Shown one piece after another: positions 1 to 9,627 of a stretch of DNA of 64,000 nt. Position 1 is the first letter of the stretch. Every line of letters starts with the position of its first letter. The position numbers were made by a program, and so were the translations under genes. The notes beneath the pieces are model-generated. The model did no database searches. It was not told the DNA's origin and saw only the letters and a list, made by a program, of their open reading frames with translations. This DNA comes from Streptomyces sp. Ru62 (lineage in GTDB: Bacteria > Actinomycetota > Actinomycetes > Streptomycetales > Streptomycetaceae), in NCBI RefSeq assembly GCF_002920615.1, contig NZ_PQSU01000005.1, positions 186,001 through 250,000 of the forward strand, given 5' to 3'.

Positions 1-1
1 G

Positions 2-670
2 CAGCTCTCCTTGGAGGAGTTCGCGCGGCGGCACCCGGTGGTGCACTTCACGCGGACGGTCGAGGAGTACCGGCAGGTCGCGCCGATCGCCGCCGCGCAG
101 GGCGTCGGGGTGGTCAACGGCGGTTACACGTACGACAGCGAGCTGGTCGAGGCGCTGCCGCGGGTGCGGCCGGGGACGGTGGTCGCCGAGCTGGACGCGG
201 ACACCGTGACCGCGCACCTGGACGCGGTCGACCCGGCGGAGGAGCTGGCGCTGTCCGGGTTCCTGGCCGCCGCGCGGGACCGGCTCGACCCGCTGGGCTG
301 TGACGTCGTCCTGCGGGCCTTCCACCCGCTGTCCGTGCCCGCGCTGCACCTGGACGACCGGGCCGCCCGGCACGAGCAGGCCCGAGCGGCGGCCGAGGAG
401 CAGGCCGACGACCTGTGGGCGGGCATCCTGGGCTCGCTGCGCGGCAGCGCCCCCCGCGCGCGTCTGGTGCTCAACCACCTCAACCCGCTGGTCCGGCGGA
501 TCGGTTCGCTCGGCGACCCGGAGCTGATCGGCACCGCGACCGAGTCGCTGTACGGGCAGGCCCTGCTGATGGCGCAGCGCCCGCTCAGGCCGGCCGACTC
601 GGCGCTGCTCAACCGGGCGTTCATCGGGCTGCTCGAATGGGCGACCCACGGGGAGGGGGACGGACGATGA
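2..670 (+). CDS. HSP90-family chaperone, C-terminal part (5' end outside window)
   Basis: The reading frame is already open at the left edge, so only the last ~223 codons are present. The text around NHLNPLVRRI and the preceding long helical segment resemble the middle/C-terminal region of the HtpG-like 'HSP90 family protein' common in actinomycetes; the N-terminal ATPase is not in view. The stop TGA overlaps the ATG of the next gene (ATGA), so the two are almost certainly translationally coupled. Family knowledge: these are cytosolic ATP-dependent chaperones. The pairing with a TPR protein recalls Hsp90/TPR co-chaperone partnerships, but that is an inference. The assignment rests on a partial protein and would be firmer with the upstream sequence. 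Confidence 0.7.
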   Translation, partial: QLSLEEFARRHPVVHFTRTVEEYRQVAPIAAAQGVGVVNGGYTYDSELVEALPRVRPGTVVAELDADTVTAHLDAVDPAEELALSGFLAAARDRLDPLGCDVVLRAFHPLSVPALHLDDRAARHEQARAAAEEQADDLWAGILGSLRGSAPRARLVLNHLNPLVRRIGSLGDPELIGTATESLYGQALLMAQRPLRPADSALLNRAFIGLLEWATHGEGDGR

Positions 671-3600
671 GTGAGATCACCGACTTCGACGCGCTGCGCC
701 GGGCGCTGGCGGAGAACTCCGAGCAGCCGGAGGGCCCGGCCCGCAACGCGCGCGCGGAGCAGCTGCTCGCCGAGGCCGAGAAGCTGGACATCCCGCTCGC
801 CGTGATCGAGGCGCTCGGGCACCAGCTGAAGGTCTACAACTACAGCTCCGAGAAGGACAAGATGTTCGTTCCCTTCGCGCGGCTGCTGCGCATGTGGGAC
901 GAACGGCCCGAGGACTTCGACGCGTACGAGACGCACTCGCTGTACTGGGTCTTCAAGTGGATGTCGGCGGGCATGCTGGACCAGCCGCACATCCCGCTCG
1001 CCTCGGTCGAGAAGTGGCTCGGCGAGATGGAGCACCGTTACCGGCTCGCCGGGCACTCCGAACGGGCCGTGCGCAGTGCCGAGTTCAGCGTGGCCGCGCA
1101 CATCGGGGACGTCGCGCGCGCGGAGCGGGCGTACGCGGCGTGGCTGGCCGCCGACCGGGACGGGATGGCCGACTGCCACGCCTGCGAGCTGCGTGGGCAG
1201 GGCGACTGGCAGGCGCGGTGCGGGCGGGACGCCGAGGCGCTTGAGCTGTGGCGGCCGGTGCTGGAGGGCGAGTTCGCGTGCGCCCACGAGCCGCACAACG
1301 TGCTCGCCTCCTCGCTGGTACCGCTGCTGCGGCTGGGCCGCGTCGAGGAGGCCCGCGCGCACCATCTGCGGGGCTTCCGGCTGGTGCGCTCCATGGAGAG
1401 CATGCGGGGCGCGTACGCCGAGCATGTGGAGTTCTGCGCGCTGACGGGGAACGAGGCGCGCGGTCTGGAGCTGCTGGCGGAGCGGCCGGCGTACTTCACG
1501 GACACCGGGCATCCGCGCAGCCGGCTGGACTTCATGGCCGTGGTGACGCTGCTGATGGACCGGCTGACCGAGCTGGGGCACGGCGAGCAGCGGGTGCCGG
1601 GGCCGGCCGGCCGGACCTGGACCGCGCGGGAACTCGCCGCGCACGCGCGCGCGGAGGCGACGGAGCTCGCCGAGCGGTTCGACCGGCGCAACGGCACGTC
1701 CGCCGTCGGCGACCGCGTCCGCGCGCGGATGGCCCAGCGCCCGCTGGTGGACCGCCTCCCGCTGGGCGTGCGTACGGTACGTCCCGCGCCGGCGCCGGCG
1801 GTCGCCCCCTCGCCGCAGTCCACCTCCGCCGAACCGGACCTGCCCGCCCTGCTCGCCGAGGCGCGGCGCCTGTCGGACGCCCTGCGACCGCAGGCCCTGG
1901 ATGCCTGGGCGGCGGTCGCACGGGCCGCGCGGGACGGCGCCGCCCTGACGCCACGCGACCGCGCGGAGATCGCCGACCACGAGGCGATGGCCCGGGGACC
2001 GGAGGGGCTGGGGCTGTTCGAGCGAGCGGCGGCCCTGTACGCGGAGGCGGGCGACCCCGGGGAGGCGCTGGCGGCACGCGCGCGTGGCGCGCACATCCGC
2101 GCCCTGACGGGCGAACTGGACACGGCCCTCACCACGGTCACGTCCCTGTACGACAAGGCGCTCGCCCTGTACGCCGACGAGGGCACCGGAGTACGCCAGA
2201 CAGCGTCGGTGGCGATGAGCCGGGCCCGGGTCCTGATGCGCCGGGTGCACCAGACGGCGGGCGGGGGCGCCGGGGACGACGGGGGCCGGGAGTTCGAGGG
2301 GCTCACCGGGGCGGGTCCCGGGGAGGGCGGGGCGGCCGTCTCGGAGACCGGGGAGGCCGCGGCGGAGACCGGGGAGGCCGCGGCGGAGACCGGGGAGGCC
2401 GCGGCGGAGACCGGGGAGGCCGGGGCTGACACCGTGGAGGCTCGGGCGGACGCGGGGCAGGTTTCAGCGAGCGCTGAGCAAGCCGCCGCGGCGGCCGTCG
2501 GACAGGCCGTCGCTGAGGCCGAGGCCGCTGTGCGGGAGGTGTTGGCGCTCGTCGACGGGCGTGGTGGCGGCGACGTGCGGTTGGCGGCGCGGGGGGCCGA
2601 GGCGTGGGCGATGCTCGGCGAGTTGGCCGGGGTGACCGGGGACGCCGGGCGGGCGGCGGAGTCGTTCCGGCGGGCCGCCGACGCGTATGTGGCCGCCGGG
2701 CTTGCCTGGTTCGCGGTGGAGTACCAGGTGCAGGTCGCCGCCCTGGCCCACCAGGCCGGTGACCTGGCCGGGGCCGAGCGGGCGCTGCGGGCGGCCCTCG
2801 AACACGGCGCGCCGTACGTGGAGCCGGTCGGACGGGCGCAGTTGCACCTCCAGCTCGCCGAGGTGCTCGGTGGCCGGGACGCCCCCGGTGAGGCGGCCGA
2901 GCACGCGCTGGAGGCCGCGCACTGGGCCGACGAGGCCGGTGAGGGCGGCACCCTGGGCGCCTGGGCGCGGCAGCAGCTCGGCGGGTTCCTGCTGCGCCGG
3001 GGCCGGTACGCGGAGGCCGCCGAGGTGCTGGAGTCCGCGCTGGCCGACCTCAGCCCCGACACACACGGCGACGGGACGGTCGTACAGGCGCGCTGGTGGC
3101 TCGGGGACTGCCTGGGCGAGCTGGGCGAGCACCGGGCCGCCGCCGAACAGCGGCTCAAGGCCGCCGACCTCGCCCGGCACTGGCCCGAGCAGCAGGACCA
3201 CGCCACGCTCGCCCAACCTCGCCGCGGAGTCGCTGGGCAACGCCGGGCTCGCGGCGGAGGCGGATCGCGCGTACGCCCGCGCGGGCGAACTGTGGCGCGC
3301 GCTCGGCAACACCCCGTTCCTGGTCCGCTCGCTGCGCGCCCGCGCCTGGCTCGCCCTCGACGGTGAGCCGGGGGCGGCGGAAGCGCGTGCGCTGATGGCG
3401 CGGGCGGTACGGGAGTGCGATACGGCGCTGGCGGCGGCGGAGGAGGCGGCGGACCGGGAGGAGCTGGCCACCGAACTGGGCGGCACCCACCGGCAGTTCG
3501 CGGAGCTGCTGGTCCGCTCGGCGCCCGAGGAAGCCGCGGACGCTGAGGAGGCCGGGGAGGCCGGGGACCCGGCGATCCGGGCCGCGTTCGAGGCGGCGCT

Positions 3601-3865
3601 GGAGGAGCTGTCCCGGGCCGTGGCGGTGTTCGCGACGCTCGGTGCGGCCGGACTGCACCACCGTACCGGCGCGGAACTGGCCGCGGGCAGGCTGGAGGCG
3701 GACCTCGGCCGTCCGGCGCGGGCGGCGGCACGCGCGCGCGGGGTGCTCGCGGCCTACGAGGGCGCGGGCGAGCGGGACGAGACGGCCCGGGCCCGGCGGG
3801 AAGAGGCGGCCCATTTGCTGGAGGCGGCACACAAGCGGGCCGGGGAGGACGCCGAACGGGGCTGA
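667..3865 (+). CDS. Large tetratricopeptide-repeat protein, interrupted by a +1 frameshift
   Basis: This long helical protein is rich in Ala, Glu and Arg and has many TPR-like helix pairs (for example the AGRAAESFRRAADAYVAAGL region). ATG 667 overlaps the HSP90-family stop, so it is probably coupled and may act as that chaperone's partner. Frame 1 runs from 667 to a stop at 3366, but protein similarity continues in frame 2 from about 3215 to 3865. An extra C in the run gccc at 3211-3214 explains the shift: removing it gives HATLA followed by NLAAESLGNAG and a product of ~1,065 residues. As written, translation would end after ~899 residues with a nonsense tail. A sequencing error or a real recent mutation are both possible. 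A low-complexity Gly-Glu-Ala-Ala-Ala-Glu-Thr repeat lies near residue 560-590. Confidence 0.75.
2344..2427 (+). repeat. 21-nt tandem repeat inside the TPR gene (3 exact + 1 partial copy)
   Basis: Units beginning gagaccggggaggccgcg start at 2344, 2365 and 2386, with a diverged fourth at 2407. Each encodes ETGEAAA. The repeat keeps the reading frame and lies in a flexible Ala/Glu linker between TPR blocks. Confidence 0.85.
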
Positions 3866-3878
3866 ACCGTCCCCACCG

Positions 3879-5666
3879 TCACTCCACGCCGATGAGCAGC
3901 AGCGCCCCCTGCCGGCCGCCCCGGTACACCACCGTGTCCACGGCCAGGTAGGACTCCCGTACGCGTGCCTCCAGATGCGCCGCGACGGTCTCGGGCGCCT
4001 CGTCGCCGACGACGAGCGTGACCAGTTCGCCGCCGGCCTGGAGCATGCGGTCCAGGAGGGTGCGGGCGGTGGCGGTGACGTCCGCGCCGATCACCGCGAC
4101 ATCGCCGTCGATCAGGCCGAGCACGTCCCCGGCCTGGCAGATGCCGGCCGTCGTCCAGGACTGGCGCTCGGCGACGACGACCTCGGCGTACCGGGTGGCG
4201 CCCGCCGCCGAGGTCATCTGGACGACGTCCTCGTCGAACCGGCGCCCCGGCTCGTGCACCGCGAGCGCGGCGATGCCCTGGACCGCCGAGCGGGTCGGGA
4301 TCAGGGCCACGCGGATGCCCTCGGTGCGGGCCTGTTCGGCCGCGGCGGCGGCCGTGTGGCGCAGGTCGGCGTCGTTGGGCAGCAGCACGACCTCCCGCGC
4401 GTGGGCCCGCCGTACCGCCTGCACCAGCTCCCCGCTGGCGGGCGGCTCACCGGGACGCGCGAGGACGGTGGTCGCGCCCGACTCGGCGTACAGCCCGGCC
4501 AGCCCCTCGCCGGGTACGACGGCGACGACCGCCCGCTGGGCCCGCTCGCGCGGCGGGCGCTCGCGGCCGGTGTGCACATCGCCGAGCCCGAAGTGGGTGA
4601 TCCGGATCCGGTACGGCCGCCCGGCCTCCACGCCGGCCTCCACGGCGGCACCGGCGTCGTCGACGTGCACGTGGACGTTCCACAGCCCGTCGCCGCCGAC
4701 CACGACCAGGGAGTCCCCGAGGGCGTCGAGCCGCGCGCGCAGCCGGGCCACGGCCGCGTCGTCGGCCTCCAGGAGATAGATCACCTCGAAGGCCGGTCCG
4801 CCGGGTCCGGCCTCGTCGGCGCACCGCTCGGTGGCCGCCAGGCGCGCGTGCGCGGGTGTGTCGCCGTCAGGAGCGGACGCGGGTACGGACACGGCTCCCT
4901 GAGGCTGCGGGATCTCCCGCAGCAGGGACTCGCGCACCGGAAGTTCACGTACCGCAAGCTCGCGTGCCGGACGCTCGCGTACCGCACGCTCACGTACCGG
5001 AGGTTCCCGTACCGCCTCCCCCGTGAACGCCTCCACCAGCGCCCCCAGCACCGCCACCAGCCCCCGGCCGCCCGCGTCGACCACGCCGGCCCGCTCCAGC
5101 ACGGCCAGTTGGCCCGGGGTCGCCGCGAGGGCCGCCCGCGCTCCCTCGTAGGCGGCCCGGGCGACCGTCCGGCAGTCGCCCTCGGCTCCCTCGGCGGCGT
5201 CGGCGGCGGCCGAGGCGACCGTGAGCACGGTGCCCTCGACGGGGTGGGCGACGGCCTGCCGGGCGGAGTCGGCGGCCCGGCGCAGGGCCAGCCGCAGCTC
5301 CGGGCCGTCGATGTGAGAGGCGTCACCGTCGTCCGCGAGCACCTGCGCCATCCCGCGCAGGAGCTGCGCGAGGATCGTCCCCGAGTTGCCCCGGGCCCCG
5401 ATCAGCGCCCCGTGGGCCATGGCCCGGACGGCGTCCGCCAGGGCGGGCTCCCCGGAGCCGGTCTCGTACCCGGCGAACACCGCCTCCACGGCCGTCGCCG
5501 CCGACTCCAGGGTCAGGTACAGATTGGTCCCGGTGTCACCGTCCGCCACCGGATAGACGTTGATCGCGTCGATCTCCTCACGGGCCCTCCCCAGGGCCCG
5601 CAGCGCCAGACCGCACCAGGTACGCACCGCGAGAGCATCGAGGAATGTCTGCGGCACCTGCGTCAC
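3879..5666 (-). CDS. DAK2 domain (FakA-like) protein
   Basis: The N-terminal DAK2 kinase domain carries NVYPVADGDTGTNLYL and ARGNSGTILAQLLRGM, the nucleotide and Mg-binding motifs of dihydroxyacetone-kinase L subunits and of fatty acid kinase FakA. A variable linker of five-residue repeats (next entry) separates it from a C-terminal domain of the FakA C-terminal type. I chose GTG 5666 because it lies ~5 nt after a GGGAGG ribosome site; the frame stays open to ATG 5762, but that extension is low-complexity and has no ribosome site. The length is then ~595 aa. Role from the family: phosphorylation of fatty acids (or a related substrate) bound to a DegV-type partner; no partner gene is visible nearby. 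It is divergent from rpmB. Confidence 0.85.
   Translation of the reverse strand: MTQVPQTFLDALAVRTWCGLALRALGRAREEIDAINVYPVADGDTGTNLYLTLESAATAVEAVFAGYETGSGEPALADAVRAMAHGALIGARGNSGTILAQLLRGMAQVLADDGDASHIDGPELRLALRRAADSARQAVAHPVEGTVLTVASAAADAAEGAEGDCRTVARAAYEGARAALAATPGQLAVLERAGVVDAGGRGLVAVLGALVEAFTGEAVREPPVRERAVRERPARELAVRELPVRESLLREIPQPQGAVSVPASAPDGDTPAHARLAATERCADEAGPGGPAFEVIYLLEADDAAVARLRARLDALGDSLVVVGGDGLWNVHVHVDDAGAAVEAGVEAGRPYRIRITHFGLGDVHTGRERPPRERAQRAVVAVVPGEGLAGLYAESGATTVLARPGEPPASGELVQAVRRAHAREVVLLPNDADLRHTAAAAAEQARTEGIRVALIPTRSAVQGIAALAVHEPGRRFDEDVVQMTSAAGATRYAEVVVAERQSWTTAGICQAGDVLGLIDGDVAVIGADVTATARTLLDRMLQAGGELVTLVVGDEAPETVAAHLEARVRESYLAVDTVVYRGGRQGALLLIGVE
4929..5018 (-). repeat. 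Six 15-nt tandem units in the DAK2 gene linker
   Basis: Units start at 4929, 4944, 4959, 4974, 4989 and 5004 and resemble CTCGCGTACCGCACG on the plus strand. On the coding strand they give degenerate pentapeptides of the type VRExx (VREPP, VRERA, ARELA, VRELP, VRESL). It is an in-frame, length-variable linker between the two domains. Confidence 0.8.
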
Positions 5667-5861
5667 CTGCGCCTCCCTGAGCTGGCTTGACGTGGCACGC
5701 AGCGTAGACCCCGGACCGGTGTCCCGCGGAAGAGGGCCGGGGACAGGGGTCTGAGCTGCCATGGTAGTTTCGTTGTACGGGCGCAGCCGTTGTATGCTGC
5801 TCCGGTTGCCCGATCCGATCGGGCCATTCCCCTGGCAGCGCCACTCAAGATTCAGGTCTTA

Positions 5862-5891
5862 TAGGATCTCGATCCCCGGCATGCCGGGATC
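5862..5891 (+). promoter_or_regulatory. Putative rpmB -10 box and leader hairpin
   Basis: TAGGAT at 5862-5867 matches the usual Streptomyces -10 hexamer, but I see no convincing -35. Just downstream, 5871-5891 contains the perfect 12-nt palindrome ccggcatgccgg, extended by gatcc/ggatc with one bulged C. It would lie at the 5' end of the rpmB transcript, 35 nt before the start codon. A regulatory role is an inference. Confidence 0.35.
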
Positions 5892-5926
5892 AACCGTAAG
5901 TGCATCTGAAGTCTTTGGAGTGACCC

Positions 5927-6112
5927 GTGGCTGCCAACTGCGACGTCTGCGGCAAGGGGCCGGGCTTCGGCAACAACATCTCGCACTCGCACCGCCGTAC
6001 GTCCCGCCGCTGGAACCCGAACATCCAGCGTGTGCGTACCGTGGTCGGCGGGACGCCGAAGCGCGTGAACGCTTGCACCTCGTGCATCAAGGCCGGCAAG
6101 GTCTCGCGCTGA
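5927..6112 (+). CDS. rpmB: 50S ribosomal protein L28, zinc-binding (C+) form
   Basis: This 61-residue protein has the L28 core ([20 protein letters not shown]) and two CxxC pairs, CDVC near the N-terminus and CTSC near residue 50, which form a zinc ribbon. It is therefore the zinc-containing form; streptomycetes often have zinc-free paralogues elsewhere under Zur control. It starts at GTG 5927 after a GGAG site. It is a structural component of the large ribosomal subunit. It is monocistronic, divergent from the DAK2 gene, with a hairpin terminator downstream. Confidence 0.97.
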   Translation: MAANCDVCGKGPGFGNNISHSHRRTSRRWNPNIQRVRTVVGGTPKRVNACTSCIKAGKVSR

Positions 6113-6154
6113 CGCTACAGCTGAGCGCGCGGCCACTGTCTGGTTCGCTGCACT

Positions 6155-6184
6155 GAGCCGGTCCACCTCCGGGTGGGCCGGCTT
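6155..6184 (+). terminator. rpmB terminator
   Basis: AGCCGGTCCACC pairs with GGTGGGCCGGCT across a three-base loop, about 45 nt after the rpmB stop. The T tract after it is weak, as is usual in Streptomyces. Confidence 0.6.
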
Positions 6185-6268
6185 CTTGCCGTATCCCGGT
6201 GTCCGCGCGCGGTACCCGTGCCGCCCGTGAGCCGTACTCATGAACGGCCGCCTGCCAGAATCCACGGA

Positions 6269-9200
6269 ATGCGCTTCGGCATCCTGGGCCCGGTCGAGAT
6301 CCGCACCGACGACGGCACTCCCCTCGACCCCGGCGGTCCCCGGCCCCGCGCCCTGCTCACGCTGCTGCTGCTCGACGCCGGCCGCGCGGTGTCGGTGGGG
6401 CGCCTGCTGGACGGCCTGTACGGCGCCGAGCCGCCCGCCGGGGCCACGGGCGCGCTCCAGTCCCAGATCTCCCGCCTGCGCCGGCGTCTCGCGCCGCACG
6501 CCGGCGTCGACGCCGTCCCCGCCGGCTACGCCCTCGCCGTCGACCCGGACGCGGTCGACGTCCACCGTTTCGCGCGACTGGCCGCCGAGGGCCGTACGGC
6601 GCTCACCGCCGGCGATCATCAGCGGGCGGCGGCCCTCCTGCGGGACGCCCTCGCGCTGTGGCGCGGGCCGGCGCTGCCCGACCTGCCGGACGCGCACGCC
6701 GACCGGGCGCGGCTGGAGGAGCTGCGGCTGGCCGCCGTGCAGGACCGGATCGAGGCGGAGCTGGAGCTCGGGGGCGGGCCGGAGCTGGTACCCGAGTTGC
6801 GGGCGCTGCTCCGGGAACGTCCGCTGGACGAACGGCTGTACGGGCAACTGATGCGGGCCCTGCACACGGCCGGGCGGTCCGCCGAGGCGCTCTCGGTGTT
6901 CGAGGAGGCGCGGCGCGGCCTCGCCGACGAGCTGGGCGCCGACCCGTCGCCCGCCCTGTCCGCGCTCCACCTCCAGCTGCTCCGGGACGGCACGCGGACC
7001 CCGCCCCGCCCGCGTCTGCCCGCCCAGCTCACCCGCTTCGTGGGCCGTGAACCGGAACTCGCCCGGATCGACCGCGCCCTCACCGACTCCCGCCTGGTGA
7101 CGCTGACGGGCCCCGGCGGCGTGGGCAAGACCAGGCTCGCCCTGGAGGCGGCCCGCGCCCGGACCGGCACCCCTCCGCCGTCGGCCCGTCCCGCCGACGC
7201 CACGGACGTCTGTCTGGTGGAACTCGCGCCCCTCACCGACGGTGCCCGGATCCCGTACGCGGTCCTGGCGGCGCTCGGGGTGCGGGACGGCTTCCGCAGC
7301 CCCGCCACGGACGCCCTGGACCGGCTGCTGGCCGCGCTGGCCGACCGTGAGGTGCTGCTGGTGCTCGACAACTGCGAGCACCTGGTCGAGTCCGCCGCGC
7401 GCACGACCGCGCTGCTCCTCGGTGCCTGCCCCGGGGTCCGCGTCCTGGCGACCGGGCGGGAGTCGCTGGGCATCACGGGCGAGGTGCTGGTGCCGGTGCC
7501 GCCGCTGCCCGAGGAGCCGGCCGTACGGCTGCTGCTGGACCGCGCGCGGGCGGTGCGGCCCGATTTCGACGGCCACGCGCGCGTGGTGGAGATCTGCCGG
7601 GCGCTGGACGGGCTGCCGCTGGCGATCGAACTGGCGGCGGCCCGGCTGCGCACCCTCTCCGTGGACGAGCTGGCGGACCGGCTGCACGACCGGTTCCGGG
7701 TGCTCGCGCGCGGGGACCGGGCCAAGGCGCCCCGTCATCGCACGCTGCGCGCGGTGGTGGAGTGGAGTTGGGAACTGCTGGACGCGGCGGAACGGGACCT
7801 GGCGAGCAGGCTGACCGTCTTCGCGGGCGGGGCCACGCTGGACGCCGTGGCGGCCGTCTGCGGGGTGCCGTACCCGGAGGACCCGCTGGCGTCCCTGGTC
7901 GAGAAGTCGTTCCTGGAGGTGTCCGACGGGCGCTACCGGATGCTGGAGACGATCCGCGCCTTCGCCGCCGAGTCACTCACGGGTCGCCGACAGCCGGACG
8001 GCACGCCCGCCGACTCCCGGCAGCCGAACACCGCCACCGATCCCCGGCAGCCGGACACCACCGCCACCGGCTCCCGACACCCGGGCGCCACGTCTACCGG
8101 GCCCCGGCACCCGGGCACCACCCCCACCGGCCCTCAAGTACCCGGCACCATGCCCTCCGGCCCCCAAGAGCCCGGCACCACGCCCCCCGACTCCCGAGGA
8201 CCCCGCACCACCCCCACCTACCCCCGAGAGCCCGGCACCACGCCCGCCGAACCAGCCACCGGCCTCCGTCGACTGCGCGCCGCCCACGCGGCCTACTTCC
8301 TGCGGCTGGCCGAGCACGCCGAGCCGCTCCTGCGCGGTGGCGGGCAACTGCCCTGGCTGCGGCGGCTGGCCGCCGAGCAGGGCAATCTCGACGCGGCCCT
8401 GCGGTATCTGACCGAGACGGCTCCGCGGGACGCGCTGCGGCTGACGGCCGCGCTGACCTGGTTCCGGCGGCTGCGCGGCCTGCACGGCGACCGGGTGCCG
8501 GGCGCCCGGGCCCTGCTAGCCGCGGTCGGCGAGGAGCCGCCGCCCGGCCTGGCCGAGGAGTACGCGCTGTGTGTGATGAACGCGGTCTCCGGGCGCGGTG
8601 ACGACCCGGCGGACCCCGGCCTGATCGACCGCGCGGCCACCCTCATGGCCTCCTTGGACGGCCCGCTGCGGCTGCCGTTCACGGTGATCCTGTGGTCCCT
8701 CACGGGCGGCCCCCGACTGAACGTGGACGAACGCGTGCGCGTGCAACTGGACCGGGAGCCGTGGGGCCTGGCCGTACTGGAGCTCGGCCTCGCCTACCAG
8801 GCGCTGTTCGCGGGGCGGGCCGCCGACGCGGAAGCGCGCTTCACGCGCGCGTGGAAGGGTTTCCAGGGGACGGGTGACCGCTGGGGCATGGCCAACTGCC
8901 TCGACCCGCTGGGCGGGTTCGCGTACGGCCGGGGCGCGTACGACAGGGCGCTGGCCCTGCTGGACGAGGGACTGGTGCACGTCCGGGAACTGGACGCGCC
9001 CGAGGAGACCGCCGATCTGCTGCGCACGCGCGCGGTGGTGCTGCTCGCCCAGGGTGCCTCGGAGGAGGCGGTCGCGCACTTCACGCGCTCCGGTGACCTG
9101 GCCCGTACCGCCGGGGCGACCGACAAGGTGGCCGGTGCGCTGCGCGGGCTGGGGGACGCGGCCCGGCGGAGCGGCGACACGGCACGCGCACGCGTGCACT

Positions 9201-9592
9201 ACGAGAACGCCCTGGAGGCCTGCGCGGCCACCTGGTTCAGCGTGGGCGAGACGGCGCGGATCCTCATCGGGCTGGGCCGTACCGCCGCTGCCGAGGGGAA
9301 CACGGATGCCGCCCGGGACTGGCTGGCCCAGGCCCGCGCACAGGCCCTGGAGTCCTCCGACGGGCTCCTGCTCGCCGATGTCGCCGACGCGCTCGCCGCC
9401 ATGGCCCCGCGGCCGGAGCGGGCGGCCGAACTCCTCGGTGCCGCCGCGGGTCTGCGCGGCGCTCCCCTGCCCGGGGACCCGGACGTGGCGCGGACGACGC
9501 AGGACACGCGCGCGTGCCTGTCCGCCGAGGCGTACGCCCGGGCCTACGAGCGGGGCCGGCGCCTGCGGTCAGCGGCGGTCAGCGAACGGTAA
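6269..9592 (+). CDS. AfsR/SARP-family regulator with BTAD, NB-ARC ATPase and TPR domains
   Basis: This protein of ~1,107 aa begins MRFGILGPVEIR, the classic start of an OmpR-like winged helix followed by a BTAD domain (residues 1-245). A STAND/NB-ARC ATPase follows, with Walker A GPGGVGKTRLA near residue 285 and Walker B LLVLDNCEHLV near 365. A repeat-rich linker (8012-8251) and a C-terminal TPR region complete it. ATG 6269 fits the family start; upstream codons in the same frame are low-quality. Family role: an ATP-dependent transcription activator, often of secondary metabolism. It lies 35 nt before a same-strand FAD monooxygenase, its likely target. Both lie between rpmB and thiD, which I recall as neighbours in S. 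coelicolor, so this looks like an accessory insertion. Confidence 0.9.
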   Translation: MRFGILGPVEIRTDDGTPLDPGGPRPRALLTLLLLDAGRAVSVGRLLDGLYGAEPPAGATGALQSQISRLRRRLAPHAGVDAVPAGYALAVDPDAVDVHRFARLAAEGRTALTAGDHQRAAALLRDALALWRGPALPDLPDAHADRARLEELRLAAVQDRIEAELELGGGPELVPELRALLRERPLDERLYGQLMRALHTAGRSAEALSVFEEARRGLADELGADPSPALSALHLQLLRDGTRTPPRPRLPAQLTRFVGREPELARIDRALTDSRLVTLTGPGGVGKTRLALEAARARTGTPPPSARPADATDVCLVELAPLTDGARIPYAVLAALGVRDGFRSPATDALDRLLAALADREVLLVLDNCEHLVESAARTTALLLGACPGVRVLATGRESLGITGEVLVPVPPLPEEPAVRLLLDRARAVRPDFDGHARVVEICRALDGLPLAIELAAARLRTLSVDELADRLHDRFRVLARGDRAKAPRHRTLRAVVEWSWELLDAAERDLASRLTVFAGGATLDAVAAVCGVPYPEDPLASLVEKSFLEVSDGRYRMLETIRAFAAESLTGRRQPDGTPADSRQPNTATDPRQPDTTATGSRHPGATSTGPRHPGTTPTGPQVPGTMPSGPQEPGTTPPDSRGPRTTPTYPREPGTTPAEPATGLRRLRAAHAAYFLRLAEHAEPLLRGGGQLPWLRRLAAEQGNLDAALRYLTETAPRDALRLTAALTWFRRLRGLHGDRVPGARALLAAVGEEPPPGLAEEYALCVMNAVSGRGDDPADPGLIDRAATLMASLDGPLRLPFTVILWSLTGGPRLNVDERVRVQLDREPWGLAVLELGLAYQALFAGRAADAEARFTRAWKGFQGTGDRWGMANCLDPLGGFAYGRGAYDRALALLDEGLVHVRELDAPEETADLLRTRAVVLLAQGASEEAVAHFTRSGDLARTAGATDKVAGALRGLGDAARRSGDTARARVHYENALEACAATWFSVGETARILIGLGRTAAAEGNTDAARDWLAQARAQALESSDGLLLADVADALAAMAPRPERAAELLGAAAGLRGAPLPGDPDVARTTQDTRACLSAEAYARAYERGRRLRSAAVSER
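8012..8251 (+). repeat. Eight 30-nt tandem units (decapeptide repeats) in the AfsR-like gene
   Basis: From 8012 every 30 nt encodes a variant of PRHPGTTPTG (PRQPDTTATG, SRHPGATSTG, PQVPGTMPSG, PQEPGTTPPD, PREPGTTPAE). The array is Pro/Thr-rich, in frame, and separates the ATPase from the TPR domain. Confidence 0.85.
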
Positions 9593-9627
9593 GGGCACGG
9601 TGAGCAGGGCCCCGGACAGTGGCCGGC

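Noticed and set aside
3200-3225. Programmed +1 ribosomal frameshift in the TPR gene
   Set aside because: No slippery run, rare codon or stop codon at the site and no downstream pseudoknot seen; a simple one-base insertion is more likely.
5667-5762. N-terminal extension of the DAK2 protein from ATG 5762
   Set aside because: No ribosome site, non-conserved composition; GTG 5666 with GGGAGG is better supported.
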